The notes under the pieces were generated by a model. That model worked only from the letters and a program-made list of their open reading frames with translations, did no database searches and had not been told where the DNA came from. The translations under genes were made by a program, and so were the position numbers. Positions 55,059-64,000 of a DNA stretch of 64,000 bases are shown here, one piece after another. Origin of the DNA: Batkoa obscura. Its lineage: Eukaryota; Entomophthoromycota; Entomophthoromycetes; Entomophthorales; Batkoaceae. The stretch lies in assembly GCA_030770535.1 (NCBI GenBank), contig JASVEC010000086.1, positions 1 through 64,000 of the forward strand, read 5' to 3'. Positions within the stretch are counted from its first letter, which is position 1, and each line of letters opens with the position of its first letter.

Positions 55059-55118
55059 ATTTAGTGTTTTCTAACTCAGTTCTTATTAGTATTTAGGCTT
55101 ATATTTTTTTAATAACAA

Positions 55119-55210
55119 GGGATGCTTAAATGTTTTAGTTTCACCACTTTTCTATTCTTTTAAGCATTATTTGGGTAGAAAAGTACTAAAATTGTCAAAA
55201 TACTTGTTCA
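55119..55210 (-). mobile_element. Diverged MITE copy
   Basis: GGGATGCTTAAATG start, core TTTTAAGCATTATTTGGG; the right end is eroded. It lies 60 bp from the previous copy and 150 bp before the CENP-B-like gene. Confidence 0.65.
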
Positions 55211-55357
55211 CATATATTCTTTGCTAAAAAAGTAATAGTATTTGACCAAAGTTGAATTTCTTTTCAGCTGATTTATGAGCCACATAAAGAACAATACGAC
55301 AAAAGTGCAGAATATAAAAGAGAGATTGGGTTGCTTGAACTCAAAAAAAGTCAAGAA

Positions 55358-56464
55358 ATGGAAAAGCCACACTCATCTAAAAGAACTGTTTTAACAATGA
55401 AAATAAAGCTTGATATAATTCATTTAGCTCAAAATAAAATATCCCATCAAAGTATAGCAAAAAAATATGGGGTTGGAAGAAGTACCGTAACCAAGATTCT
55501 ATCTCGTAAGGACAAGATTGTTCAATTAAGTAATGGTATATTGGAGGATGAAAGAAAAAGGATTAGATTAAATGAGTTTGAAGATATTGAGCGTAAAGTT
55601 CTTGGATGGTTTGGTGCCAATCATAAAAGGAACAAAAGCAGAATTCTAATGCTTCCATTACAATATAACAGACAAATTATAATTGATAAGGCCAATAAAA
55701 TCGCTGTTGAGTTAGGCAAAGGTGATATTGTAGCTGATGAGAAGTGGTTAAAGAAATTTTGTAGAAGGCATAAAGTCAAGTTTATAAATGACATCAAGAA
55801 TAATTCTACTTGTTTAAATGATACTTCAAACCATACCACTACTGACGCTAATTCATTAGATAATGACACTGTATATATATCCTCTGATTCTAATAATGGT
55901 TTTGATTCTTCAATAAATAATAGTTATAATAAAACTAAAGACCAAATCGTTCAACATATCAATTATCAAATACAAAATGAAAATGAAAGTGTGATTATTG
56001 AACCAAACAATCTAAATCTAACTGATTGTGAATATAATATTATTAATGATTTAAATCAAAAAATTAATAATTTAAGGAGAACGATTGACGATCTAAAACA
56101 AAATGTTGGTAATCGAGATTTGATGGTTGATTTTCTATCTGATCACGTTTATAGTTTGTCTGAATATGTACTTTCAATAGGTCAATGTGTTACACAGGAT
56201 AATCTACAATTCAGTAACTTAACTAACCACATGAATACATCAAATCAATTTTCAAATCCTTGTCTTTTGACTAATCTACACTTTCGTCAAATTGGTAATC
56301 AACTGAACATGGCTAATTTAAATAACACAATATCGTCAATTAATGCGTCTAACTCAATGTCAAACTTTCAGGGCCTTCCAGGATTTGGCACTAACAATAA
56401 TACCTCAAGCAACTTAGATAATGAATATTTACATTTCCCAAATTATTTTTTTGAGAATATTTAG
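55358..56464 (+). CDS. CENP-B/pogo-type DNA-binding protein without DDE domain, copy 1
   Basis: A 368-residue single-exon protein; start ATG at 55358 (MEKPHSSKRT), which aligns with the second copy's start. Two helix-turn-helix domains are visible. The first is a CENP-B N-terminal/psq type at about 8-58 (MKIKLDIIHLAQNK, SHQSIAKKYGVGRSTVTKIL). The second is a Tc5/CENP-B type at about 75-140 (ERKVLGWFGANHKRN, AVELGKGDIVADEKWLKKFC). After that comes Asn/Ser-rich low complexity with a coiled coil near 230-260 (INDLNQKINNLRRTIDDLK). In pogo transposases and CENP-B the DNA-binding pair is followed by a DDE catalytic region; none is present here although the frame is intact. A domesticated regulator or centromere/repeat-binding protein is the likeliest reading. 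Confidence 0.8.
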   Translation: MEKPHSSKRTVLTMKIKLDIIHLAQNKISHQSIAKKYGVGRSTVTKILSRKDKIVQLSNGILEDERKRIRLNEFEDIERKVLGWFGANHKRNKSRILMLPLQYNRQIIIDKANKIAVELGKGDIVADEKWLKKFCRRHKVKFINDIKNNSTCLNDTSNHTTTDANSLDNDTVYISSDSNNGFDSSINNSYNKTKDQIVQHINYQIQNENESVIIEPNNLNLTDCEYNIINDLNQKINNLRRTIDDLKQNVGNRDLMVDFLSDHVYSLSEYVLSIGQCVTQDNLQFSNLTNHMNTSNQFSNPCLLTNLHFRQIGNQLNMANLNNTISSINASNSMSNFQGLPGFGTNNNTSSNLDNEYLHFPNYFFENI

Positions 56465-57030
56465 GCTTGCTAAACGTGCTTTATCCTCTTCTTTAAATTC
56501 TGTACTTCTAAACTCTATACTTAATATTAAGCATTTCCAATATTTTCTAATTATAGTATATGTATAATAAAAACAATATCCTTATATTATTGTTACTATT
56601 ATCATAGTGCTATGTTGCTATAATTAATATACTCTACATCATAATAGCCATTTATTACTAGTCTATTTTATTAATCACCAATCATAGTAAGTTAATCATT
56701 ATCTTTAAATTTTAAATAACAATAATAATTTATGTTTAATTTTTGATCAAGCTTTTAACGATCATTACAGTTAACATACATATGTATAGTGTGACAATAA
56801 CTTTGTTTAAATTTATGTATGTTTGTTAAAACATTTTACAACAATAATAAAATTGAGTTAATTTGAATACATGAAAGTATTTTATTCTTATCAATAATTA
56901 CATAGACTAGATAGTAAAATGCTATTACCTTTAAAAGAAATATCAAAAAATAATACAGGAAACCTGTATCCAAATGCAAAACTATAAAAGCATAAAGATT
57001 GAACTCTATTTCTATAATTTCTTATTTGAA
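56465..57030. other. Gene-free spacer
   Basis: AT-rich, no element copies; holds the upstream region of the hydrolase gene. Confidence 0.5.
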
Positions 57031-58310
57031 ATGAATTCAACCTTTGATTTAAACAACCCAGACTCTTACCACCATAAAATCATTCAACTAAAAGATAAAA
57101 TTTATCGTAAGTAATTAAATCACTCATATAAAGTCAAACCAACAATTTTTCAGATTATGTTGAAGAAGGTTTAGAAAATGCACCATATGTTTTATTACTA
57201 CATGGGTTCCCAGAAGTAAATCAAAAGATCAACAAACTATAAACCTCTAATCAGTTTTTAGTCCTGGTACATGTGGAAGTACCAGATTTCATACTTAGTT
57301 GAAAAAGGGTATCACGTGGTAGCCTTTGATATGCCAGGTTATGGAGAAACAAAAGTAGAAAACAAACTTGAAAATTATACCTTAAAAGTGATAGCTGAGG
57401 ATATTCATACTATTTTCACAGAGAATTTTCAACAGAATAAAGTATATATCATTGCTCATGATTGGGGTAGTTTTGTTGGTTGGGAATTAGCTTATAGATA
57501 TCCAGAAAATATTCAAGGCTATATTAGTTTAAGTATACCATATTTTCCAACACTTGGAGAGCCAAAGAGTGAAAGACAAAAAGCTGAAGCATTTCCAGTT
57601 CTTGGTTATCAGGTAATTTGAAATACACAGCCAAGTTAGTGAATCAAGGTAATTGGCTATTTTATTATTATATAGGTGGCTTTGAATGAAGGAAACATTG
57701 GAGAGTTTGATCAAAATGTAGAAAAATTTGTCAAAGCTTTTTATATCACGGTACCAAACTTTGACAAAACTAATTATCTTAAAGTACCCTTGGATAAGTC
57801 ATTGTTTGATCACTTTGATACTTTTGATAACTCAAAATCGGAATATATTGATGAAAATGTAACAGTTGTTATTTTTATTAAATATAATTAATGTTTATTA
57901 ATATTCCTATATAGTACTTGAATTATTTAATCAAACAATTTAAAATTCAAGGTACCCAGGGCCCAACTAATTGGTATCGTACAAGCTTATTGAATGGTAA
58001 AAACGATCAAGAGAAGCCCAATTTAAATATTAGTGTTAAATGTTTACAGGTAAGGATATGCTTAATGCTTTCATTATATTGGTTTTTAACGAAGAAATAG
58101 ATATTAGGTGATAGAGATTTCTGTACAGGATTTAAAGATTTTGCTCAACATTACTTAAAAGAGGCTTCAACGGAGGCAAGTGGCTTATACTTTCTTATTA
58201 TTAGTCTTTAATAACTGTTTTTATAGATTATCAATGGTGGTCATTGGATTCAATATCTTAACTATGAGAAAGTGAATTCACTGATTGGAGATTTTTTAAA
58301 GCAGGTTTAG
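57031..58310 (+). CDS. Epoxide hydrolase (alpha/beta-hydrolase fold)
   Basis: Seven exons: 57031-57106, 57154-57215, 57262-57612, 57676-57858, 57915-58049, 58101-58175 and 58227-58310 (966 nt, 321 residues). It should hydrolyse epoxides to diols. Catalytic residues in context: oxyanion loop LLLHGFPESWYMW, nucleophile Asp in IIAHDWGSFVGW, the acid in the ILGDRDF region, and His in INGGHWIQYL. The cap domain has a Tyr in the expected NWYRTSL setting. The sixth intron starts GC rather than GT (GAG/GCAAGT), a known minor splice class; using it keeps the frame and joins STE to IINGG. No signal peptide, so cytosolic. Detoxification or lipid-epoxide turnover is inference. Confidence 0.9.
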
Positions 58311-58359
58311 AATTCAAATTGACAACTGTTATTCAAAATAAAATTAAGCTATCATTATG

Positions 58360-58458
58360 TGAAGTGTTTTTTTGGTTTCATTATTTTTTCCATCTTTTAA
58401 GCGTTATTTGAGCGAAAATCATTAGTAAAATCCTTAATATATGTGAATGTATTTTTTT
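58360..58458 (-). mobile_element. MITE copy with truncated right end
   Basis: TGAAGTGTTTTTTTGG start and core TTAAGCGTTATTTGAGCG. The right side breaks off at CCTTAATAT and runs into ATGTGAATGTATTTTT, resembling the start of a plus-orientation copy. Confidence 0.7.
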
Positions 58459-58518
58459 AAATATTATGTCTCACTTTCAAGAATTTAAAAAATAGCTGTG
58501 ATAAATCTCAACATTGTA

Positions 58519-58589
58519 TGCGTACACTGGGAATCGAACCCAGGCCACTTCTTTGGAAGAGAAGTATTCTACCTCTATACTATGTACGC
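58519..58589 (-). tRNA. tRNA-Gly (anticodon UCC)
   Basis: Cloverleaf on the minus strand without intron. The acceptor stem GCGTACA pairs with TGTACGC, discriminator A. D loop AGAGGTAG. Anticodon stem CTTCT/AGAAG closes loop CTTCCAA, giving UCC (reads GGA). The T arm CTGGG-TTCGATT-CCCAG holds the internal B box. MITE copies lie about 60-70 bp away on each side. Confidence 0.95.
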
Positions 58590-58661
58590 TAAACTTATTT
58601 TATAGAAAGATTTAAAAATATATATTAAAAAAAGTTAGTCATTATAATAGTTCACTCATAT

Positions 58662-58759
58662 GGGTGTATTTTTTTTGACTTCATTATTTTTCCACTTTTT
58701 AAGTGTTATTTAAGTGGAAAATTTGTTAGTGAAATTCTTAAGCACAAAAATACATCTCC
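58662..58759 (-). mobile_element. MITE copy, minus orientation
   Basis: ATAT flanks both sides; starts GGGTGTATTTTTTTTGAC, ends CATCTCC. Confidence 0.9.
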
Positions 58760-58865
58760 ATATAATTTAATTACACTTTTAGCAAAAGTATGGATATTTT
58801 CAGTAAAAAAACAGCAGAAATAAAAATTTTAACTTTATCACTTCCAGAAATGATCTTAATATGAG

Positions 58866-59342
58866 GTGTGAAATCTGGTACTCAGTGATTGGAGTCAAAA
58901 AACAGCTATTGCTCAGTTGACTACACTATAAGTCGAAAGGTCTTAGTTTATGTGACTAAGATAAGCTTGGATTATGAAGGATAGCACGTAATAGGCTACA
59001 AACTATGTAAAACAAATAGAATAGATAATACTAATGTAAATCTACATAAAATACTATTAAGAAAACTCAGTGGCTTTATTAGGTGTTCGAGATATCAATG
59101 AGTAATTCAGTTAAAAAGCCTCGAACTACTATACTGAAAACTCTTTTATACTCTGAAAAGTATAAATATCAAAATGAGAAGATAATATTCTTTGGGATGG
59201 AGCTAGAAATTCTCATAGCAAATCAAGCTAAGAACGTAGGATTGATTTTCTCTGAACTCGAGAACACAATAGCTTAGGTGATTATTATGCTATAATTAAC
59301 CATGGGACTCACAAAGCGATATTTCACAGAGGGACTTTGACA
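58866..59342 (+). repeat. Old dispersed repeat, copy 2 (empty)
   Basis: Aligns in the opposite orientation with 14190-14774 over its whole length, with many substitutions. It lacks the MITE present in the other copy. A 64-codon open frame inside (59083-59277) is not kept in the other copy and is not a gene. LTR-like or SINE-like; family unknown, old. Confidence 0.65.
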
Positions 59343-60215
59343 TCATTAACAATTATGCTATCCTGATAAGCATTGGCAACATAAACAGTATTGATAAAGC
59401 AAATTAATACTGGAGTGTTTTTAATAAATGGAATGGGGTATAGGATTTTGCTTTTATAGTAATTATTAGGTAAATCAGAATTTTTTTGTTTTTAATTGAT
59501 ACATTGTTAAAATAAAAAAAATTAAATGAGAATGATTTGATATAAAGGGTCTTTTTCTGTTTCACGAAATCTAGTTGATGACCTGAGTAAAAAACTCTCT
59601 TTAAGCACTTCTGAATAAAGGTATTTAGTGATATCTGGGTATGAAGTTAGGATTAGAGGATGTATGCGTTTCTTTAATTTCTCAAATTTTTAACTACAGG
59701 ATAAAAAAATTATCTACATGAGAGAAAAAATGCATATGGGAATGTATTTGTTTTTAAGAATTTCACTAACAAATTTTCGGCTCAAATAGTGCTTAAAAAA
59801 TGGAAAAATAATGAAGTAAAAAAAAAAACACTCCTATATAGACAAATGGCCCAATTTACACCATTTTAACCAACAGTTTATATACTCACCTTTTCCATAT
59901 AAAGGAACTAGATTCTATTTTAAAACGTAACTTTTTATTGCTTCAAATCCTTACAGTAGAACAAAAATACACTTATTTGGGAAAATGACTTAATGTTTGT
60001 AAATTTTTATAAATTCTATTTAATCCAAAAATAATTTAAAAATAATTTAAAAAACTATTTTAGAGACAAGAAATGTAAGTTGTTTTAAAATAAAAACATA
60101 TGATTCACTCTGTTGTATTTTATTTCACTCGTATTATTTATTTCCAAGCTATAATAAAGTCCAAAAAATTTAGTATTAGAATCATTTTACTAGCTACTGT
60201 ATTAAGTGAGGATAT
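59343..60215. other. Gene-free spacer
   Basis: AT-rich; one MITE copy (59738). Nothing else seen. Confidence 0.5.
59738..59835 (+). mobile_element. MITE copy, plus orientation
   Basis: ATAT at both flanks; starts GGGAATGTATTTG, ends CACTCCT. Confidence 0.9.
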
Positions 60216-60219
60216 ATAT

Positions 60220-60317
60220 GGGGATGTATTTTTGTGCTTTAAGAATCCTACTAACAATTTTTCACTTAAATAGCGCTTAAAAATGGAAAAAATAATGAAG
60301 TCAAAAAAAACACTCCC
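60220..60317 (+). mobile_element. MITE copy, first of an end-to-end triplet
   Basis: Near consensus; ATAT at 60216-60219 and 60318-60321. Confidence 0.95.
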
Positions 60318-60321
60318 ATAT

Positions 60322-60418
60322 GGTGATATTTTTTTTGATTTCATTACTTTTTCCATTTTTTAAACTCTATTTGACCAAAGGTTGTTAGTGAAATTCTTAA
60401 ACAAAAAAACATATCCCC
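60322..60418 (-). mobile_element. MITE copy, second of the triplet
   Basis: Minus orientation; begins directly after the shared ATAT (60318-60321) and ends CCCC before ATAT 60419-60422. Core changed to TAAACTCTATTTGACC. Confidence 0.9.
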
Positions 60419-60422
60419 ATAT

Positions 60423-60517
60423 GATGATGTTTTTTTTGATTTCACCTTTTCCATTTTTAAGTGCCATTTGAGCGGAAACATTTCTAATAAAGTTCTTAAA
60501 TGAAAAAATACATCCTC
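60423..60517 (-). mobile_element. MITE copy, third of the triplet
   Basis: Minus orientation; begins after ATAT 60419-60422 and ends CATCCTC before ATAT 60518-60521. Confidence 0.9.
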
Positions 60518-60837
60518 ATATGTTGCTAAGTATTGTAAAAAATAGATAATAAAAATACAACTTAAACAACAAATAGTTTTTATGTCTAAAAAAAGCCTAT
60601 TTTAAATAATTTTTTCAATTGTTGCAGTTATATGTTTACTGTTTATTTTTTTGTATAACTCTTAACATTAGGTAATCCCCTATATGATTATAGAAAACTA
60701 AATTTTACAGCGGTATTTAACAGCTTAAAGTTAGCAGTTTATTGCCATCTAAAACTAATGAAATAATCACATTAGTCACTATTTGTTATTTAATGTGACT
60801 TATAATTAGTATATTATAATATTTGTACAATGTATAT

Positions 60838-60934
60838 GGGATGTATTTTTATGTTTAAGAATTTTACTAACAAATTTTCCATTTAAATAGCGCTTAAAAA
60901 ATGGAAAAAATAATGAAGTCAAAAAAACACCCCC
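60838..60934 (+). mobile_element. MITE copy, plus orientation, near consensus
   Basis: ATAT at both flanks; starts GGGATGTATTTTTATG, ends CACCCCC. Confidence 0.95.
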
Positions 60935-61138
60935 ATATGGTATAGGAGTAAAAAATACCGATATTTAATATAATAGCTATAAACAGAATTCAGGAGAAAC
61001 GCAGGTTTCGAAGAAGATAAAGTATATTTTAAAGGCCAAAGATTTATGAATGAGTTAGGGAATTGAAAAACCGATCATCAAAGCAGTCTAAAATAATACC
61101 TTTGATAATGTGCTTTGAAAAACCCAGGTTAATCGACA

Positions 61139-62238
61139 TTACATCAAATCATTAATCAGCTCACTTTCCCAAGTTGTGTTGAATTGGATATTGTTTTGAC
61201 CAAAAAAGGAATTGATTAGTTGTGTTGTACTATATGGGTTACTTTGATGAACCGTATGGAATTGGGTATTATTTTGATTAAAGGATTGGTTAATTGAGGA
61301 AATATAAGAATTTACAAATTGATTTGGTGTATTTATGTGAATGTCCAAATTACTAAATAATACATTGTTATTTACAACATTTTATGTTATTGAAGCTACG
61401 CGTTGACTTAACTTATTTAATTGTTCAGACAAAACTTTGGTATTTGAATTTATATTATTAATAATTTCTTTTAAATCATTAATAGCACTAGCTTTACTTT
61501 TACTTGAGTTTGATTTTCTCAAATCAATAATGTCGTTTGGATCTCGAAACTGTGTCTCAGAATCAATATGAGCTGATTGGTCTTGGTTTTTACTATATTG
61601 GATTTGAATATTATCAGGATTTACAGATGAGCCCACCTGATCACACTCATTGCTTTTGTTAGATCAATAATATTACCAAAAACTGAGCACACATTATCAA
61701 TGTCCTTGATCAAGTAATTACTATGAGTGGTAGAGCCATGGAGCGACGATATTGTATTACTACTGCTTAGAGAATCGCTTGAACGAATGGGGCTGTCATT
61801 GGTGTTGCTTTCAAATTTGAGTTTAAATCTTCTACAAAATCTCTTCAACCATTTCTTATCAGCTATAAAGTCGGCTTTGCTTAATTCAACAGCGATTTCA
61901 TTGGCTTTATTAATTATAGCTTGCTTGTTGTATTGTAAAGGAAGTAGTAGATTCCCATCGTTATTTCTTTTGAGACTAGTACCAAACCACTCAAAGACTT
62001 TACGCTCAATATCGACAGAATGATTCACTCTAATACGTTTTCTTTCATCTTCAGTTACACCTTTACTTTCTTTGATAATATCATCTTTTCTTAACAAAAT
62101 CTTAGTGACTGTGCTTCTTCCAATTCCATATATTTTTGCTATACTTTGGTGAGACATTTTATTTTCAGCTAAATTGATTATATCGAGCTTTATTTTCATC
62201 ATTAAAACAACTCTTTTGGACGAAGAATTTTCTTTCAT
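61139..62238 (-). CDS. CENP-B/pogo-type DNA-binding protein without DDE domain, copy 2
   Basis: A paralogue of the 55358 gene. The first block (62238-61621) holds the same two helix-turn-helix domains: MKIKLDIINLAENK, SHQSIAKIYGIGRSTVTKIL, then ERKVFEWFGTSLKRN and ELSKADFIADKKWLKRFC. Two more open blocks follow in other frames: 61636-61382 with a coiled coil (NDLKEIINNINSNTKVLSEQ), and 61348-61139, Gln/Asn/Ser-rich. The blocks can be joined by short introns. The first would be about 46 nt ending GTGATCAG with a CTAAC branch site near 61660; the second runs from a GTTAAG near 61400 to TATTTAG near 61340. Alternatively the copy is decayed. No DDE domain. The coiled coil after the DNA-binding pair is shared with copy 1. 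Confidence 0.65.
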
Positions 62239-63927
62239 AATTTAAAGTTGATTTGATTATTATTTTTAAAATAAGTTTTTCAGAAAACGTTGCATTTATT
62301 GAATTTATACTATTTAGCTAAGTTCTTATAACGCTAACTATGAAATTATGTTAATTCTTTAGATGCTAAATAACTCAAACAGGTCTGATTGGATATTGAT
62401 TTTTTGATTGATTTTTTGATTATTGAAAAATGCTTATTTCTTAATCAGGGTTATTGGTGAGCAGTGTTCATTCACTGTAATTTATTTTGAGTTATATAAA
62501 ATTTGATGAGCATATATTATTCATGGTACTCAAATGATTGAAATAGGTATAAACTATTTGGGTTTATATCATCCCTGTATCGACAAGTTTTTTAAAGGCT
62601 AATAATGTTAAAACAAAAACTATATTAAAGTTTAATATATAAAAAACATTGCTACATTATTCATTAAATGAATATTTCCAATTCAACTTAAGTGTTATAT
62701 TATCGGTTTATCCCCTACATTGTCTTAACTAAATGCTTTAAATAGCGCTTTTATTCGTTTCTGTTTGACTTTAGTTAATACAAAAGTATTCAAAGTTATA
62801 TAAAAATAGACTATACACCCTTGCCACTTTATATTAAAATTTTATTGTATGATTTTACTTAGATCTTTCTTATTTGTATTAATAGTATTTACCATAACAT
62901 TAAAACGCTTAGGATTCAATATTTTCCTAAACAAAAATTACTAGAATAAAACAAAAAATCCTAAAAATTACCAGAATCCATCTGAATTGAAAGCTGTTTA
63001 TGTTGAAATATAGGTATGTTATGAGTTATCTTTTGACTTTGTATCGCCTATCTTTTTTATATCTATTTTTGATAGTGCTAAGTTATACAATGCCATATTT
63101 GAACATTTCCCCTTCTAGACTATTCAAGTTTCTTAATAACTTGTTCTACATAATCAATATTTCTATTTATAAAAAATATTAATATCCGAAAGTTGAAAAT
63201 TAAATTTAATATTTTACTCCTTTTAAATGCGATTTTGGGCACTTTTGATTTTTATTTAATCATTTTAAAGGTTGGCATTTTATGTTTTATATTGACCAAA
63301 GACGAAGTAAAAGTGCCCAATTCACATTTAAAACGACTTGATAATAGCAGTCAACCTATATGATTTTTAAGATCAATATTATTCTTAAATAATCAATGTA
63401 GTTAAAAATAAACCTTAATAGGCTTGCTTAACTTTATTTTTTAATTAAGATTTCACTTATTAGTAATTCTACCTTCTTCAAATTTTAATAAAAAGTATAT
63501 TTCCATATTAAAACAATTTAAATTAAATATGACTAAAGTGTACTTAATCTTCCAAAAGATTACATTAATGTTCAATTATTTGATTAAACTTTAAATAATT
63601 CATGTCAAGTATTTTATATCTTAACTCTCCTTTTATAAAAGTTATTGAGCATTATTAAGTCAAACTAACGAGATCATTTTAATAACTTAAAGTTGCCATA
63701 ATCAAGATTTAATGTACAAATAGATTATTTGTATTTATAGGTTATTTTTGGATTATGATATCTTCAAGTTATAAAGAGAACCACATTTAGCTTAAATTGG
63801 TAACAGTTCGTTCGTCACTTCATCAAAGGAATAGTCAACTTATTTGAAGCATAATCAAATCATTGATTAATGTGATACTGTGAATTTCAATATATGAGAC
63901 TTTATGATGTTATAGATATTATTATAT
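62239..63927. other. Gene-free stretch with a second inverted-repeat unit
   Basis: Upstream of CENP-B-like copy 2. No gene supported. Holds the 63.2-kb inverted-repeat unit and ends in a MITE copy cut by the window edge. Confidence 0.5.
63221..63342. repeat. Second type of inverted-repeat unit (possible other MITE)
   Basis: The left arm TTTTAAATGCGATTTTGGGC, continuing ACTTTT, faces a right arm complementary to TTTTAAATGTGAATTGGGCA, continuing CTTTT. The arms are about 25 bp with a few mismatches, the total span about 120 bp. The arms share the 10-bp core GGGCACTTTT exactly. It is unrelated to the 98-bp family; only one copy is in this window. Confidence 0.55.
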
Positions 63928-64000
63928 GGGGATGTATTTTTGTGTTTAAGAATTTTACCAACAAAATTTCCGCTTAAATGGCGCTTAGAAAATGGAAAAA
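63928..64000 (+). mobile_element. MITE copy, cut by the window end
   Basis: Left flank ATAT, starts GGGGATGTATTTTTGTG; core TTAAATGGCGCTTAG. Confidence 0.95.

Noticed and set aside
59083-59277. 64-codon open frame in the dispersed repeat
   Set aside because: Not kept open in the partner copy at 14.2 kb, so not a gene.
63000-63182. 60-codon hydrophobic open frame
   Set aside because: Typical of random AT-rich sequence; no splice sites, TATA box or homology.

Overview
The window looks like nuclear DNA of an early-diverging filamentous fungus, most likely an entomophthoralean of the Conidiobolus kind. That is an inference. It rests on very AT-rich DNA, many short GT-AG introns (about 40-70 bp, some with a CTAAC branch site), a fungal Zn2Cys6 regulator, fungal KEX1, HSE1 and YTM1 orthologues, and three paralogous class-A-like seven-helix receptors of a type expanded in that group. 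No ribosomal RNA, CRISPR array or bacterial-type gene was seen.

Layout. 1-2.3 kb: a decayed coiled-coil gene and an unidentified multi-exon gene. 2.7-6.7 kb: four small secreted-protein genes, two of them clear paralogues. 6.7-26 kb: a sparse region with a homeobox regulator, three seven-transmembrane receptors (15.9, 20.7 and 24.0 kb) and a Zn2Cys6 regulator rebuilt here as six exons, two of them 13 and 17 nt. 25.9-32.3 kb: housekeeping genes (EMP24, mitochondrial ribosomal protein uL11, eIF4E, YTM1, a small heat-shock protein). 32.3-38.7 kb: sparse, with a cytochrome b561-like exon and a small Ala/Ser-rich secreted protein. 38.7-51.7 kb: a compact block of KEX1, HEM25, BNA4 (KMO), a coiled-coil gene, a JTB-like membrane protein, IND1 and HSE1. 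51.7-64 kb: sparse, with an epoxide hydrolase, tRNA-Gly(UCC) and two CENP-B/pogo-type DNA-binding proteins that lack a transposase catalytic domain.

The sparse regions are seeded with one family of about 98-bp inverted-repeat elements (MITE-like, no coding capacity). I count 32 copies. They start GGGGATGT and end with the complementary (C)CCC. Flanks, a nested insertion and an occupied/empty repeat pair indicate a 4-bp A/T target duplication, usually ATAT, sometimes AAAT or ATTA. One copy carries a clean internal inversion, three copies sit end to end sharing single ATAT units, and none lies within the two gene-dense blocks.

Functionally the genes do not form one pathway. The receptors with the Zn2Cys6 and homeobox regulators look like a sensing/regulatory neighbourhood, the small secreted proteins like a lineage-specific secretome patch, and the two dense blocks are ordinary housekeeping. 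The least explained items are the small secreted family, the element family, the perfect hairpin just upstream of the Zn2Cys6 start codon, the long extra tail on KMO, and the pair of DDE-less CENP-B-like proteins.
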